Shown: positions 1 through 9,232, counted from the stretch's first letter. The stretch: DNA of 64,000 nt from JBKCUI01 sp052161605 (GCA_052161605.1 CP197409.1); one strand, 5' to 3'. Numbers and translations: made by a program. Notes: generated by a model from the sequence alone, not told the origin.

Positions 1-1460
1 ACTTTCACGCCATAAAAACCCAGTCGCTCGATTGCCTCTGTTGTCACGGCTGATCCAAACGAGTGAGCGATAAAATGCAGATTTAGATTATTCGACGCTG
101 ATTTTTGAGCCTCGATGACCCCCAAATCGGCTAGCATCGAGAAAAGTGCATCGCCAGCGGCTTCGGTCCAACCAGCCGACATTTCGTTTGACTCCACGGC
201 CCAGTCAAACAATAGCACTGCACTGCCCCGAGGGTGAGTTGTTCCGTTTGGCAGCGTGTCGACTAGGCGGTCGCCGATTCGGTGCAGTTGAAAATAACCT
301 CTTTCAGATTCGCCCGGAATATCATAATCAATTAGCCAACCACCACTTCGATGATGTATCGCTTGCGCGAGACTCATCAACGAATCACCACCGGTATTAT
401 CGACCTGAAAACCATGCGTGATTATCGTCAGGTGCTTTACTTCTCCCGAAATAATTTCCTCGGACAGCTTTTGAAGCGAACGCCCATTGGAGACCGCATC
501 GGCGAGAATTTGGAGAAAGGCGGTTTGATCGCTTTCGTTAACCCAAGCTTGTAACAGGTGCTCGTGGGTTCCCCAGTAGGATTCCACCAAATGAAACAGC
601 CTTAGGATTTCATGTTGAGTCTGTGCTTTCGCTAGGTCTTTGGCACTTGCATGAAGCGGATGGCTAGTGTCCGATTTATCAAGAACGGAGTGCGAGAAAG
701 CTGCATTGTCAGGCGTATGATCAGGTTGCAATAAGAAGGTTCCGGAAACAATCGCAGCAAACCTTTGCCCACCTGCCTCCACCCAAGCTATATGAATGTT
801 ACCCGAGTCAGCTGTCGATTGCGTGTATTTTCCAATGGCTGTTGATGTTCCAAATGGAGTGTCTGGGAATTGAGGCTCTACCAATTGAGGAACTTCGGCT
901 AGGATCGCTCCTCTGTACTCCTTTCCACTTCCTGGGTGTGAGAAGTCGTTCCATGCCTGAACAGAAAACGGAGTCAAGTCGTTCCAATATCCGAAACCGG
1001 TTTCGATAAGACTTCCGGAAGCTAGGTAGCCACCGGCCATTAAATCTGTCCAATTGGAATGTGCGTAGAAATCTTGAGCGGCATGAACAATTCTGCCAAA
1101 GTTTGTCGCGATGCTATTCATGTCCATCGCCGACGGGTCTGCGGCTTTCACGGCCGCGAGATAGCGTTCATTAATCCGAGCTGCACTCCCTGAAAAATCG
1201 CTCCCGTGAAAATGATCTTGCCGGTTCGTAATCAACGTGCTGTGCAAGTCAAACGCGGCTTGCCCAACCAACTGCCCGATGGCTGGCCTCATCATTGACG
1301 AGTTCTGACTGAATTGAGAGGCATCCAACAATAGCGACTCGTGTAAAGCAGCTGCAAAAAGAAGTCTGCGGTCCTCTAGAGTTTCTTGTGAAAGGACCCG
1401 ACGTCTAGACATTGGAGAAGACTTTCTAGAAACTACTTCTCTGGACAAAAATTTTGGCAT
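1..1460 (-). CDS. Secreted LEPxxR-motif protein, Het-C-like domain plus alpha/beta hydrolase (3' end cut by window)
   Basis: The reverse-strand frame is open from 1460 to the window edge (at least 486 codons). I chose the ATG at 1458-1460 because a GAGGG lies about 9 nt upstream; an in-frame ATG at 1412 is possible. The N-terminus carries ETLEDRRLLFAAA, the planctomycete LEPxxR-type motif associated with export or surface display. Around residues 60-130, a segment with HFHGSDF and HAAQDFYAHSNW resembles the Het-C/zinc-dependent phospholipase C-like domain, where the histidines would bind metal. Further on, ITHGF and, just before the edge, HFIAHSFGSA resemble the oxyanion and nucleophile-elbow (GxSxG-like, here AHSFG) regions of lipase-type alpha/beta hydrolases. 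It is probably an extracytoplasmic phospholipid- or ester-cleaving enzyme; the substrate is unknown. Family calls are from motif memory and the C-terminus is not visible. Confidence 0.7.
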   Translation of the reverse strand, partial: MPKFLSREVVSRKSSPMSRRRVLSQETLEDRRLLFAAALHESLLLDASQFSQNSSMMRPAIGQLVGQAAFDLHSTLITNRQDHFHGSDFSGSAARINERYLAAVKAADPSAMDMNSIATNFGRIVHAAQDFYAHSNWTDLMAGGYLASGSLIETGFGYWNDLTPFSVQAWNDFSHPGSGKEYRGAILAEVPQLVEPQFPDTPFGTSTAIGKYTQSTADSGNIHIAWVEAGGQRFAAIVSGTFLLQPDHTPDNAAFSHSVLDKSDTSHPLHASAKDLAKAQTQHEILRLFHLVESYWGTHEHLLQAWVNESDQTAFLQILADAVSNGRSLQKLSEEIISGEVKHLTIITHGFQVDNTGGDSLMSLAQAIHHRSGGWLIDYDIPGESERGYFQLHRIGDRLVDTLPNGTTHPRGSAVLLFDWAVESNEMSAGWTEAAGDALFSMLADLGVIEAQKSASNNLNLHFIAHSFGSAVTTEAIERLGFYGVK

Positions 1461-2040
1461 TCGATTGCCCTCGTTGCAACAGTGGACATGCGACCCCAGA
1501 CCATACACGCATTATCGTAAATAACTATTGGCCTTATCGGCCTCTGGGGAGTCCTAAGAAGTTCGGGCGTTCAAATTCCAGTGTTGGTCTACCGAAAACT
1601 AGACCCACTCGGACAACCGTAAGACCCACAGATTAAACCACAAAACGATTAAATAATGTGCAGCGAAAACAAAGATTTTTTCCTTTTTTTGAATCTAGCT
1701 TTGAAAAAGGCAGCAGTGCGTCTAAAGTCTTTCAAGCTAGAGGTTTAGGCTCTTAAAGAACGCCCCGTCACTCCATTTCTTTAGGTGGAAATCAGCACCG
1801 CGATTTGGTTGCCCCCCCGAAGAGGGGGTTGGAGAGTCGCTGGTGGGCCATGACGAATAACGACAGTTCAGCAGGACCCATTCCGGCCAATAAGAACGCT
1901 CGCCTGTTTAGTGATCAAGAAGTGCCGTGATCGCGTATCTCATCTTCAACATGAAGTCTAACGTTTTGTCGTTATCGAGGCGGTAAAGCCACCTGATAGT
2001 TTTATCGCTTCTATGAAGGCAATTTGTTAAGAATCGCGAG
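1461..2040. other. Non-coding gap between the LEPxxR gene and the IS
   Basis: No convincing gene is seen. An imperfect stem (CTAGCTTTGAAA at about 1693 against TTTCAAGCTAG at about 1730) and a short C-run/G-run hairpin near 1812-1830 could be terminator-like or repeat remnants. The promoter of the LEPxxR gene should lie at the left end. A 26-codon reading frame from about 1850 has no supporting signal. Confidence 0.4.
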
Positions 2041-2048
2041 CCGTGGAG
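2041..2048. repeat. Left copy of IS target-site duplication
   Basis: CCGTGGAG directly precedes the left inverted repeat of the IS and recurs exactly after its right end at 3741-3748. Eight base pairs is within the range I know for ISKra4-family elements. Confidence 0.8.
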
Positions 2049-3740
2049 GGGTGTGACCGGCTCATCGTTGCTTAGTCGGTAGTGAGTCGCGATTTGCTAG
2101 CACAAGATATTGTGGCATCATTTCCGGCGACAACCAATTGGTTTCGTTTTCAGTATTGAGAGAGATAATAAGGGTAACGGCGAGCTTTTTCGTCGGTTCT
2201 CAATCACGGAGTCAAATCATGAACGAATCGTTGGATTTCCAGAATGTAGATTGTATTGTCGCACAGCTTAAAGAGCTGGCTAACACAGCTTTTCGTACGG
2301 GGCAAGCGATCGACCAAACGGAGCTTGATTTACACAAGCGACTAATGGCTCTCGGACATGCATTGATTGGAACAATCATCGAGCAAGCAGGCCAGGGAGA
2401 TGTTGGACCTACCATCGAGAAGAAAGGGCGAGTCTATAATCGAATGCCCAAACGGACTCGGAGGTATCGCTCCATCTTTGGCGATTTCAGAATCGAACGC
2501 TACGTCTATGGAACAACACCCGATCAAGCGATCCAAGCCATTCCTTTGGACGAGCATTTAGGGCTCCCGCAGAATGATTATTCCTTGGTCTTCGAGTCGT
2601 GGGTCGGAACTCATGCGACCGAATCTTCCTTCCATAAAGCGGTTGGGTTACTGGAACGAATCACGTCACTCCACGTCCCAGTCGACAGCGCCGAACGGAT
2701 CGGAAGCCGATTGGGAAAATCAGCGGCCTTGGTACTCGATAATCCGCCATCGATCGATCGAGCTACCGAGGCAGAACTCTTGGTCCAAACCAGTGACAAC
2801 AAAGGCATCCCGATGGTACGCAAGCAAACGGAAAAAACACCTGTGGGTGCTTCTGTCGAACGCATGGGCCCCAAGCCGGGGCAGAAACAAATGGCGTGCA
2901 TGGCCGGAGTGTATACCGTAGATCGCGATGTTCGAACGGCTACAGAAATCATTGATGCTTTATTCCATGAGCCTGAGTCAGGCGAGACAAGTAGATCAGA
3001 AGCTAAGCCGAAGAATCCTCGGTACTTTGGGGCGTTGACCAAGCATGATTCTAACGGAAACGTGATCGGTAAGTCCGCTGAAGAGCAAGCTCAGCAATGG
3101 CTAACTGCCAATACGCTCCGACGCCACCGAGAGGGTCAAGAGATTTTGGTTATGCACGACGGGCAACCATCACTTTGGAACTTAGCGCATGAGTACCAGG
3201 AGGGATGGAACACGATTGAAATACTGGACCTGATGCATGTACTTCCGCGAATCTGGGCAGCCGCGAAGATCATCCAACCAGATTCGCAAAGCTCGTATGT
3301 TCGCGAACAGCTGCTGCTACTGCTTAAGGGAACCGAAGGTCTAATGATCATAGGAATCAAGACTGCGATGAGACGCAAGGGCATAAAAAAAGCACAACGC
3401 GAAGAGCTTGGTAAGATCGTGAAGTATTTGGAAAACAACCGCTCACGAATCAAGTACGGTGAGTATTTGGCAAAAGGCTATCCGATATGCACTGGGTATA
3501 TTGAAGGAGCCTGTCGGCATGTGCCCAAGGATCGAATGGAAAAGAGTGGGATGAGATGGAAGGAAAAAGGAGCCCAGACCATGCTGAACCTTCGCTGCAT
3601 CGAAGCGAGTGAGCTTTGGGATGTCTTAGCCACAACGCACCGAACGGTAAACCTCTCGATCTACGGTAAGAAACGAGTGAACTATAGCGATCAGTTCTTG
3701 GCAATGGCGTCGTAACTAACAGAACAACCGGTCACACCCG
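2049..3740 (+). mobile_element. Complete insertion sequence, ISKra4-type
   Basis: The element is bounded by a perfect 12-bp inverted repeat: GGGTGTGACCGG at 2049-2060 and its complement at 3728-3739, with one extra G at the right end. The octamer CCGTGGAG lies immediately outside at 2041-2048 and again at 3741-3748, as expected for a target-site duplication. One transposase gene fills the interior. Intact ends, intact gene and exact duplication indicate a recent insertion. Joining the flanks restores continuous sequence with no recognisable broken gene, so it appears to have landed in non-coding DNA. Confidence 0.88.
2219..3715 (+). CDS. ISKra4-type transposase
   Basis: A 498-residue transposase. 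The frame extends upstream to 2138, but the ATG at 2219 follows GGAG at 8 nt and gives a typical N-terminus (MNESLDF). Features of the DDE-fold ISKra4 family are visible: SDNKGIPM (first acidic residue), MHDGQPSLWNLAHEY, EILDLMHVLPRIW, and near the C-terminus GYIEGACRHVPKDRMEKSG ahead of GMRW, which contains the catalytic glutamate region. The gene is uninterrupted and nearly fills the IS, so the element is probably active. It catalyses cut-and-paste or replicative movement of its own IS; no passenger gene is present. Confidence 0.9.
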   Translation: MNESLDFQNVDCIVAQLKELANTAFRTGQAIDQTELDLHKRLMALGHALIGTIIEQAGQGDVGPTIEKKGRVYNRMPKRTRRYRSIFGDFRIERYVYGTTPDQAIQAIPLDEHLGLPQNDYSLVFESWVGTHATESSFHKAVGLLERITSLHVPVDSAERIGSRLGKSAALVLDNPPSIDRATEAELLVQTSDNKGIPMVRKQTEKTPVGASVERMGPKPGQKQMACMAGVYTVDRDVRTATEIIDALFHEPESGETSRSEAKPKNPRYFGALTKHDSNGNVIGKSAEEQAQQWLTANTLRRHREGQEILVMHDGQPSLWNLAHEYQEGWNTIEILDLMHVLPRIWAAAKIIQPDSQSSYVREQLLLLLKGTEGLMIIGIKTAMRRKGIKKAQREELGKIVKYLENNRSRIKYGEYLAKGYPICTGYIEGACRHVPKDRMEKSGMRWKEKGAQTMLNLRCIEASELWDVLATTHRTVNLSIYGKKRVNYSDQFLAMAS

Positions 3741-3748
3741 CCGTGGAG
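3741..3748. repeat. Right copy of IS target-site duplication
   Basis: An exact second copy of CCGTGGAG, immediately outside the right inverted repeat of the IS. Confidence 0.8.
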
Positions 3749-3802
3749 CAAATTCCGCTGAGCTCTCATCGCTCTGTTATTTGTCCAAAGCGTCACGTGA
3801 AT

Positions 3803-3819
3803 GTGAACTGACAGTTCAC
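3803..3819. promoter_or_regulatory. Perfect 17-bp palindrome, possible operator
   Basis: GTGAACTG-A-CAGTTCAC is an eight-base perfect inverted repeat around one central base, in the otherwise featureless gap between the IS and the end of serA. The symmetry suits a dimeric repressor site, but no gene start lies beside it, so a remnant or chance palindrome is equally possible. Confidence 0.3.
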
Positions 3820-3977
3820 TGATGTTACTTTGGTTCTCAATGGATTCAGAGACTTTCTAGTTGCAAACATCACTCTTTTACGTGGACTTCCTAACTGGAC
3901 TCACCGTTGATATCGTCTCCAGCACATCCGGACATTTTCTTCTCGGAAACAATAGAGGTCGGAGCACCAAGATCCCG

Positions 3978-5606
3978 CTACTGCAGCCATTCGGGCAACT
4001 GACCATGTCCAGGTAACTCGATCATGTGGATCTTTTCAATGGCCTGGATTGCCATGAGTTGCTCCAGGGCCACGCGAGGTGGAACGCCATCGAGGTTGAG
4101 CACACCGATGGCATGCCCCCCCGGTTGCTGATTGGCTCGTCCAACCGACATCTGGCCGATATTGACTTGATGCTGACCGAACACGGTTCCGACGCGTCCA
4201 ATGATCCCGGGTACATCGGTATGCGTAAAGAACAACAGATGCCCGTCTAGATACGCCTCGAGCCGATAGTCGTTGATCGAAATCAAGCGTGGCATATTGT
4301 TGCCAAAAACAGTCACACCTGCCTTGACCTTATTACCGCCACCGCTGACCTCAGCAGTGATCGACGAGCTGAATGCACCGAGCTCTCGAGTCTTGTTCTC
4401 GGTTAGATCAATGCTTCGCTCGCGGAGCAACATCTCGGCGTTGATGATGTTGACCTCTTCCGGCATGGCTCGCTCCATGAGCCCGGCACAGAACGCAGCT
4501 GTAAGGAGCTTGGTGTCTTTGTCCGATACCTCGCCGCGATAATTTAACTGGCAGGAGCTGATGCTCCCCTCGTGCCACTGAGCCATTAGCAAGCCGAGTC
4601 GATAGACGGTGTCCAGATAGCCTCGGAGCGAGTCCAAAGTTTTCGGATCCAGAGCTGCGACGTTAACTGCATGCCGGATCTCTCCAGTCTTGAAGAAGTT
4701 AATCAGCAACTGAATCCCTTCAATCGCAACTTGCGTCTGAGCTTCCTCGGTGCTGGCCCCCAAGTGCGGTGTGCAAACAACCCCTGCCATACCGAATAGC
4801 GGACTCTTAGTGCATGGCTCGTCTTCGAAAACGTCGAGAGCCACTCCGCCGATAATCCCTTGGCTTAGCCCCTCGATCAAAGCGGCCTCTTCATAGATTC
4901 CACCCCGAGCACAGTTGACCAACCGTATGCCCTTCTTCAACAAATGTAGCTGCTTCACGTTGACGAGATGCTTGGTCTCGTCAGTGAGAGGGGTGTGAAC
5001 GGTTAAGTAATCGACTCTCGGCAGAAGATCTTGAACGACGTTAACTTTCTCGACTCCGAGCTTGCTCGCTTGTTCGTCCGAAAGGAATGGATCGTAAGCA
5101 AGAACCCGCATACCGAATGCGATCGCCCTTGTCGCAACCTCCCGACCGATCCTTCCCATGCCGATAATACCCAACACCTTGTCGGCAAGCTGGGTACCCA
5201 TAAACGACTTGCGGTCCCATTTACCATCGCACAAGCTTTGATATGCAGGAGCGATGGATCGCGATAGCGCGAGCATCAGTGCAAAGGTGTGTTCGGCCGT
5301 GCTGAGAGTGTTGCCTGCGGGAGTATTCATCACCACGATTCCGAGCCGAGTGGCTGCGATCTTATCGATGTTATCAGTCCCGACACCCGCGCGAACGATC
5401 GCCTTGAGTCGCTTGTTACCCTCTAGCGATTCGGCGGTGATCTTAACCCCACTCCGGACAATAGCACCATCGAACTCGTTCAGCGATTTGCGCAGTTCTT
5501 CACCCTTAAGTCCGGTCCGAACCTCATATTCGAACTCGGGCTCCGCTTTGAGAAGATCAAAGCCTTCTTGAGCGATGGGATCGAGAACTAAAATTCGATA
5601 GGTCAT
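3978..5606 (-). CDS. serA: D-3-phosphoglycerate dehydrogenase
   Basis: A 542-residue long-form (type 1) phosphoglycerate dehydrogenase, the NAD-dependent oxidation of 3-phosphoglycerate that opens serine synthesis. The substrate-binding N-terminus includes VRSGVKI and RAGVGTDNID. A Rossmann fold with GIIGMGRIGREVA lies near residue 150. Then come the catalytic-region motifs VNCARGGIYEE and HLGASTEEAQ. The intervening (ASB) domain follows, and the C-terminal ACT domain begins near FFTHTDVPGIIGRVG, the usual site of serine feedback. It lies 81 bp downstream of serC on the same strand and is presumably cotranscribed. Nothing is unusual in length or key residues. Confidence 0.96.
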   Translation of the reverse strand: MTYRILVLDPIAQEGFDLLKAEPEFEYEVRTGLKGEELRKSLNEFDGAIVRSGVKITAESLEGNKRLKAIVRAGVGTDNIDKIAATRLGIVVMNTPAGNTLSTAEHTFALMLALSRSIAPAYQSLCDGKWDRKSFMGTQLADKVLGIIGMGRIGREVATRAIAFGMRVLAYDPFLSDEQASKLGVEKVNVVQDLLPRVDYLTVHTPLTDETKHLVNVKQLHLLKKGIRLVNCARGGIYEEAALIEGLSQGIIGGVALDVFEDEPCTKSPLFGMAGVVCTPHLGASTEEAQTQVAIEGIQLLINFFKTGEIRHAVNVAALDPKTLDSLRGYLDTVYRLGLLMAQWHEGSISSCQLNYRGEVSDKDTKLLTAAFCAGLMERAMPEEVNIINAEMLLRERSIDLTENKTRELGAFSSSITAEVSGGGNKVKAGVTVFGNNMPRLISINDYRLEAYLDGHLLFFTHTDVPGIIGRVGTVFGQHQVNIGQMSVGRANQQPGGHAIGVLNLDGVPPRVALEQLMAIQAIEKIHMIELPGHGQLPEWLQ

Positions 5607-5687
5607 TTTGGAAGCTTGTTGGAAAAGTGTTCTGGGAGAGGTTCTTGGTTTGTGGCGAATGCGATTCCGTTTCCCGGATTGCGATCG

Positions 5688-6779
5688 CTAGCCGTTCTTG
5701 CTCGCGAAATCAGTCATAAAGGATGCGAGAGCCTCCGCCCCCTCCATCGGCATCGCGTTGTAGACACTGGCTCGGATGCCGCCGACGCTGCGGTGGCCCT
5801 TGAGCGAGTCCAGCCCGTGCGATTGGGCTTGCTTCAGGAACGCCGACTCCAGCTCTTCGTTTGGAAGCCGGAACGTAACATTCATCAGCGACCGGTCGGA
5901 CTTCTGTGCATGGCCTGTGTAAAGAGCAGGGTACTGGTCAACGACGTTGTAAACCAAAGCGGCCTTCTTTTGATTGATTTCGAACATGGCGGATAGGCCA
6001 CCTACCGTGGACTCAAGCCATTCTGTAACCAGTCCCAGGACGTAAACCGCAAAGGTCGGTGGAGTATTCCACATCGAGTCTTCTTTGGAATGGTTTTTAT
6101 AGTTCAAATAGCCTGGTAATTGCTCATCGGACCGCTCCAGCAAATCCTTGCGAATGATGACGACGGTCACGCCAGCCGGCCCCGCGTTCTTCTGAGCACA
6201 AGCGTAGAGCAAGCCATACTTGGAAATATCGAGCGGGCGGTAGAAGATATCGGATGAAGAATCGCAAACGACGGGAGCGGGCAAATCGAGATCACTCGCG
6301 AACTGAACACCTTGGATGGTTTCGTTGCTCGTGATGTGAACGTAAGCCGCGTCAGCCCGGACCGTGAGTTCACTCGTGCTGGGTAATCGATCGTAATTGC
6401 TAGCAGAAGCGTCAAAAATAACCTCCGTGGGGCCTTCCTTTTTGGCTTCGGCTAGTGCGTATTTCCCCCAGGATCCGGTGAGGACATACTGTGCCGGACC
6501 GGCTTGCCCTCGCAGGAGATTCATGGGGATCATGGAGAATTGGAGCCGCGATCCACCTTGCAGAAATAGCACGTCGTAGTCGTCGGGCACGCCTAGTAGA
6601 CGAATGATTCGCTGTTTCGCGGCTTCTTGGATGGCGAGAAACTGCTTGCTTCTATGAGAAATCTCCATGACGGAGGCTCCACAACCGGGCAAACAAAGCA
6701 TCTCGTCGCGGATTCGCTCCAAAACAGGTACAGGCAATACCGCTGGACCAGCAGAAAAGTTATAAAGTCGTTTTTCCAT
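5688..6779 (-). CDS. serC: Phosphoserine aminotransferase
   Basis: A 363-residue class V PLP aminotransferase converting 3-phosphohydroxypyruvate to phosphoserine, the second step of serine synthesis. It begins KRLYNFSAGPAVLP, the family N-terminus, and shows HRSKQF, LLQGG-type substrate-loop residues (FLQGGSRLQF) and the PLP lysine in YACAQKNAGPAGVT. Length is normal for SerC. It is the promoter-proximal gene of serC-serA and is divergent from the ubiD-family gene. Confidence 0.96.
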   Translation of the reverse strand: MEKRLYNFSAGPAVLPVPVLERIRDEMLCLPGCGASVMEISHRSKQFLAIQEAAKQRIIRLLGVPDDYDVLFLQGGSRLQFSMIPMNLLRGQAGPAQYVLTGSWGKYALAEAKKEGPTEVIFDASASNYDRLPSTSELTVRADAAYVHITSNETIQGVQFASDLDLPAPVVCDSSSDIFYRPLDISKYGLLYACAQKNAGPAGVTVVIIRKDLLERSDEQLPGYLNYKNHSKEDSMWNTPPTFAVYVLGLVTEWLESTVGGLSAMFEINQKKAALVYNVVDQYPALYTGHAQKSDRSLMNVTFRLPNEELESAFLKQAQSHGLDSLKGHRSVGGIRASVYNAMPMEGAEALASFMTDFASKNG

Positions 6780-6909
6780 AATATTTGTTATTGAGGCGCG
6801 GTATGGTTCGGATGTTCGAGGGGATATACCGCCATCCTTCGAGAATTCTACGGGCAGACCGGATATCTTGAAAGGACAGTTGGCTTGTAACCCTCGCTAC
6901 AATCTTCCC
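6780..6909. promoter_or_regulatory. Divergent promoter region serC / ubiD-family gene
   Basis: A 130-bp space between two genes transcribed away from each other, which must hold both promoters. No -10/-35 pair or operator could be assigned with confidence. Confidence 0.5.
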
Positions 6910-8739
6910 ATGAACCACCGCAGCACACGAGATGTCGTCGAAGATTTGAGAAAGCACGGTAAGCTAATCGAGATTACCGATGCCGTCTCATCGCATTTAG
7001 AAATGGCGGAAATCCAACGCCGCGTGTACCAGCGAGGAGGACCCGGGCTGCTGTTCTCAAATGTCGTGGGGTGTAGGTTCCCGATGGCCAGCAATTTATT
7101 TGGTTCTCTCGAACAAGCCCGGTTCTTGTTTCGTCGGACCATCGAACGAGTCCGACGGGCGATTGAACTCAAAATTGATCCGAACGCATTCTTCAAGAAG
7201 CCGTTACGCTATGTGTCGGCACCGTGGACCGCATTCTCCATGTTGCCAAGAGCGGTAAGGAGCGGCCCCTGCCTTTCCACGTCGATAAAGCTCTCTGAGC
7301 TACCGCAATTGGTCTCGTGGCCAGACGATGGTGGAGCTTTCGTGACGCTGCCCCAAGTTCTAAGCATGGGGACCGAGACGAGTCTCATGAAAGCCAACCT
7401 TGGGATGTATCGCATCCAACTCTCCGGCAACGAGTTCGTGCCAGACCAACAAGTCGGGTTGCACTACCAGCTTCATCGGGGGATCGGCATTCATCATCAA
7501 GCCTGCTTGAACGCCAACAAACCGTTTCGCGTCGCGATATCGGTGGGGGGCTCCCCAGCCATGACGCTCAGCGCGGTTATGCCGCTGCCTGAAGGATTGA
7601 GCGAGCTGGCTTTTGCTGGGGCTTTAGCGGGTCACCGAATCCCGATGATCGTGGGAAATGATCATGCTCCTCTCTATGCTGACGCGGACTTCGTCATTCA
7701 CGGCACGATTGACTTGACGACTACGAAGCCTGAAGGCCCTTTTGGTGACCATCTAGGTTACTACGCCAAGGTGCACGAATTTCCGTTCATGAATGTGGAA
7801 CGAGTCTCGCATCGACCGGGAGCGATCTGGCCGTTTACAGTAGTCGGTCGACCGCCGCAAGAGGACACCACATTCGGCGAGCTTATCCATGAGTTGACAG
7901 GGAATATCATCCCAACCGTTTTGCCGGGTATCAAAGCGGTACACGCAGTGGATGCGGCCGGCGTGCATCCACTTTTGTTTGCAATTGGTTCCGAACGCTA
8001 CACACCTTATCGAAATCCAAATCGTCCGCAGGAGCTTTTAACACAAGCTTGCGCCGTACTAGGACAAGGTCAATTGTCACTAGCCAAGTATCTCTTGATC
8101 GCCAACTCTTTGGATAACCCCGATCTCGACATTCACGATTGTGAAGCGTTTCTGGCACATGTGTTGGAACGGGTCGATTGGAGTCGCGATTTGCACTTCC
8201 ATACTCGTACGACCATGGACACGCTTGACTACAGCGGTGATGGTTTGAATCAAGGTTCCAAGGTAGTTATTGCAGCCAGCGGTAGCAAGCGTCGGAATCT
8301 GGCGACGCAATTGCCGATAGAATTGAATGGGTACCAACACGCCAAATCGATTAAGCTGGCGATGCGAGGCGTGGCAGTGTTGCAGCCAAAGGGGCAAGAA
8401 ACTTTATCGCGGATTGCAGAATCACTAAGTCATGTTCTAGGGAGCGATTCGGAGTCTATCAGAGGTTTACCGTTAATTGTCTTGGTGGATGACGCAGACT
8501 TCTCATCGAGAAACATTGGGAACTTTTTGTGGACAACGTTTACGCGAAGCAATCCTGCAGCGGATATCGACGGAGTGCATTCCTTTATCGATAACAAGCA
8601 TTGGGGGTGTCGTGGTCCGTTAATAATCGACGCGAGAATCAAGCCGCATCATGCACCGCCGCTGATTGAAGACCCCAACGTCACAGCCAAAATCGATGCC
8701 ATGGCCGCCCGTGGCGGTCCGCTATCGAAGTACCTTTAG
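6910..8739 (+). CDS. UbiD-family decarboxylase, probably menaquinone-type
   Basis: A 609-residue prenylated-FMN-dependent decarboxylase. The open frame reaches 6868, but the ATG at 6910 gives the usual start (MNHRSTRDVVEDLRKHGKL). UbiD hallmarks are MKANLGMYRIQLSG (cofactor/metal-site region), LHYQLHRGIGIHHQ, EGPFGDHLGYYAK with the conserved acidic residue, and a later DVDGVHSF-like IDGVHSF segment. In menaquinone-using bacteria, long UbiD homologues of about 600 residues serve in the futalosine route (MqnL-like). Planctomycetes use menaquinone, so that role is preferred, but a UbiX partner or mqn genes are not in the window and another aromatic-acid substrate cannot be excluded. Confidence 0.85.
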   Translation: MNHRSTRDVVEDLRKHGKLIEITDAVSSHLEMAEIQRRVYQRGGPGLLFSNVVGCRFPMASNLFGSLEQARFLFRRTIERVRRAIELKIDPNAFFKKPLRYVSAPWTAFSMLPRAVRSGPCLSTSIKLSELPQLVSWPDDGGAFVTLPQVLSMGTETSLMKANLGMYRIQLSGNEFVPDQQVGLHYQLHRGIGIHHQACLNANKPFRVAISVGGSPAMTLSAVMPLPEGLSELAFAGALAGHRIPMIVGNDHAPLYADADFVIHGTIDLTTTKPEGPFGDHLGYYAKVHEFPFMNVERVSHRPGAIWPFTVVGRPPQEDTTFGELIHELTGNIIPTVLPGIKAVHAVDAAGVHPLLFAIGSERYTPYRNPNRPQELLTQACAVLGQGQLSLAKYLLIANSLDNPDLDIHDCEAFLAHVLERVDWSRDLHFHTRTTMDTLDYSGDGLNQGSKVVIAASGSKRRNLATQLPIELNGYQHAKSIKLAMRGVAVLQPKGQETLSRIAESLSHVLGSDSESIRGLPLIVLVDDADFSSRNIGNFLWTTFTRSNPAADIDGVHSFIDNKHWGCRGPLIIDARIKPHHAPPLIEDPNVTAKIDAMAARGGPLSKYL

Positions 8740-8963
8740 GCGTCGACAAACGATTTTGGTCTGGATCACCATTTGCTAGAAACGCTGCGTCAGTTGGGCC
8801 GTTTAGCGGCCTAACTTCCTATCCAATCGGGATTTCCCCGAGTCCCGTAGCAGTAAGCGGACTCCAGTCAGGTCACTGAAAATTCGAAGGCGTGAACTAG
8901 GTCAAGACGACATTGGTTGGTACCTTGTGTTTCTTGATTGGCATCATGTGATTCGTTGGGATG
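8740..8963. other. Non-coding gap after ubiD-family gene
   Basis: Contains a small hairpin (GGCCG-TTTAG-CGGCC near 8796-8812) about 60 bp after the stop that may end transcription, although no T-run follows it. No gene is seen. Confidence 0.35.
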
Positions 8964-9102
8964 AACCACGAATCATGCGAATAGCACGAATAAAAAAACG
9001 GTTCTCGAATTCGTGTCATTCATTCGATTCGTGACTGATCTTTTTGAAGGTGACAATCGTAAAGGCAGAATGATGCAAGGTAAAATGATGACAGGGGAGC
9101 TA
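8964..9102. repeat. Dispersed palindromic element, copy A, with second module
   Basis: Positions 8964-9034 are an imperfect palindrome of the family that recurs at 25373, 25719, 27681 and 31815: left arm AACCACGAATCATGCGAAT, right arm ending TTCGATTCGTG. A second module follows directly (about 9040-9100: TTGAAGG..CGT..GGCA.AATGATG..AGG.AAAATGATGAC). It also follows copy G near 31935-31995, so the two modules form one composite element here. It abuts the cut end of a lipase-like gene fragment. Confidence 0.75.
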
Positions 9103-9226
9103 GAAGCGACTGAGTAGTACGCATTCCGGTCCTGTGATGACCATTCCAGTGACAGCAACTCACTCGGTATAAGTTCTTTTTGCATCTGTGGTTCCCAGTC
9201 TTTGCGACCTACAAACTCAGTTGGAT
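9103..9226 (-). pseudogene. Fragment of a class 3 lipase paralogue
   Basis: The reverse strand encodes DPTEFVGRKDWEPQMQKEL followed by IPSELLSLEWSSQDRNAYYS. This matches the segment just after the membrane domain of the intact lipase gene at 9536-10747 (QKELTPKELLALEWSSRDRN). Only about 40 codons survive: the membrane N-terminus, the catalytic domain and a start codon are missing. The fragment stops where repeat copy A begins, so this is a decayed second copy from an old duplication. Confidence 0.7.
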
Positions 9227-9232
9227 CTTTAG

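Noticed and set aside
1550..1620. tRNA-like GTTCAAATTCC near 1570
   Set aside because: The flanking bases do not form a five-pair T-stem and no acceptor or anticodon arm could be drawn.
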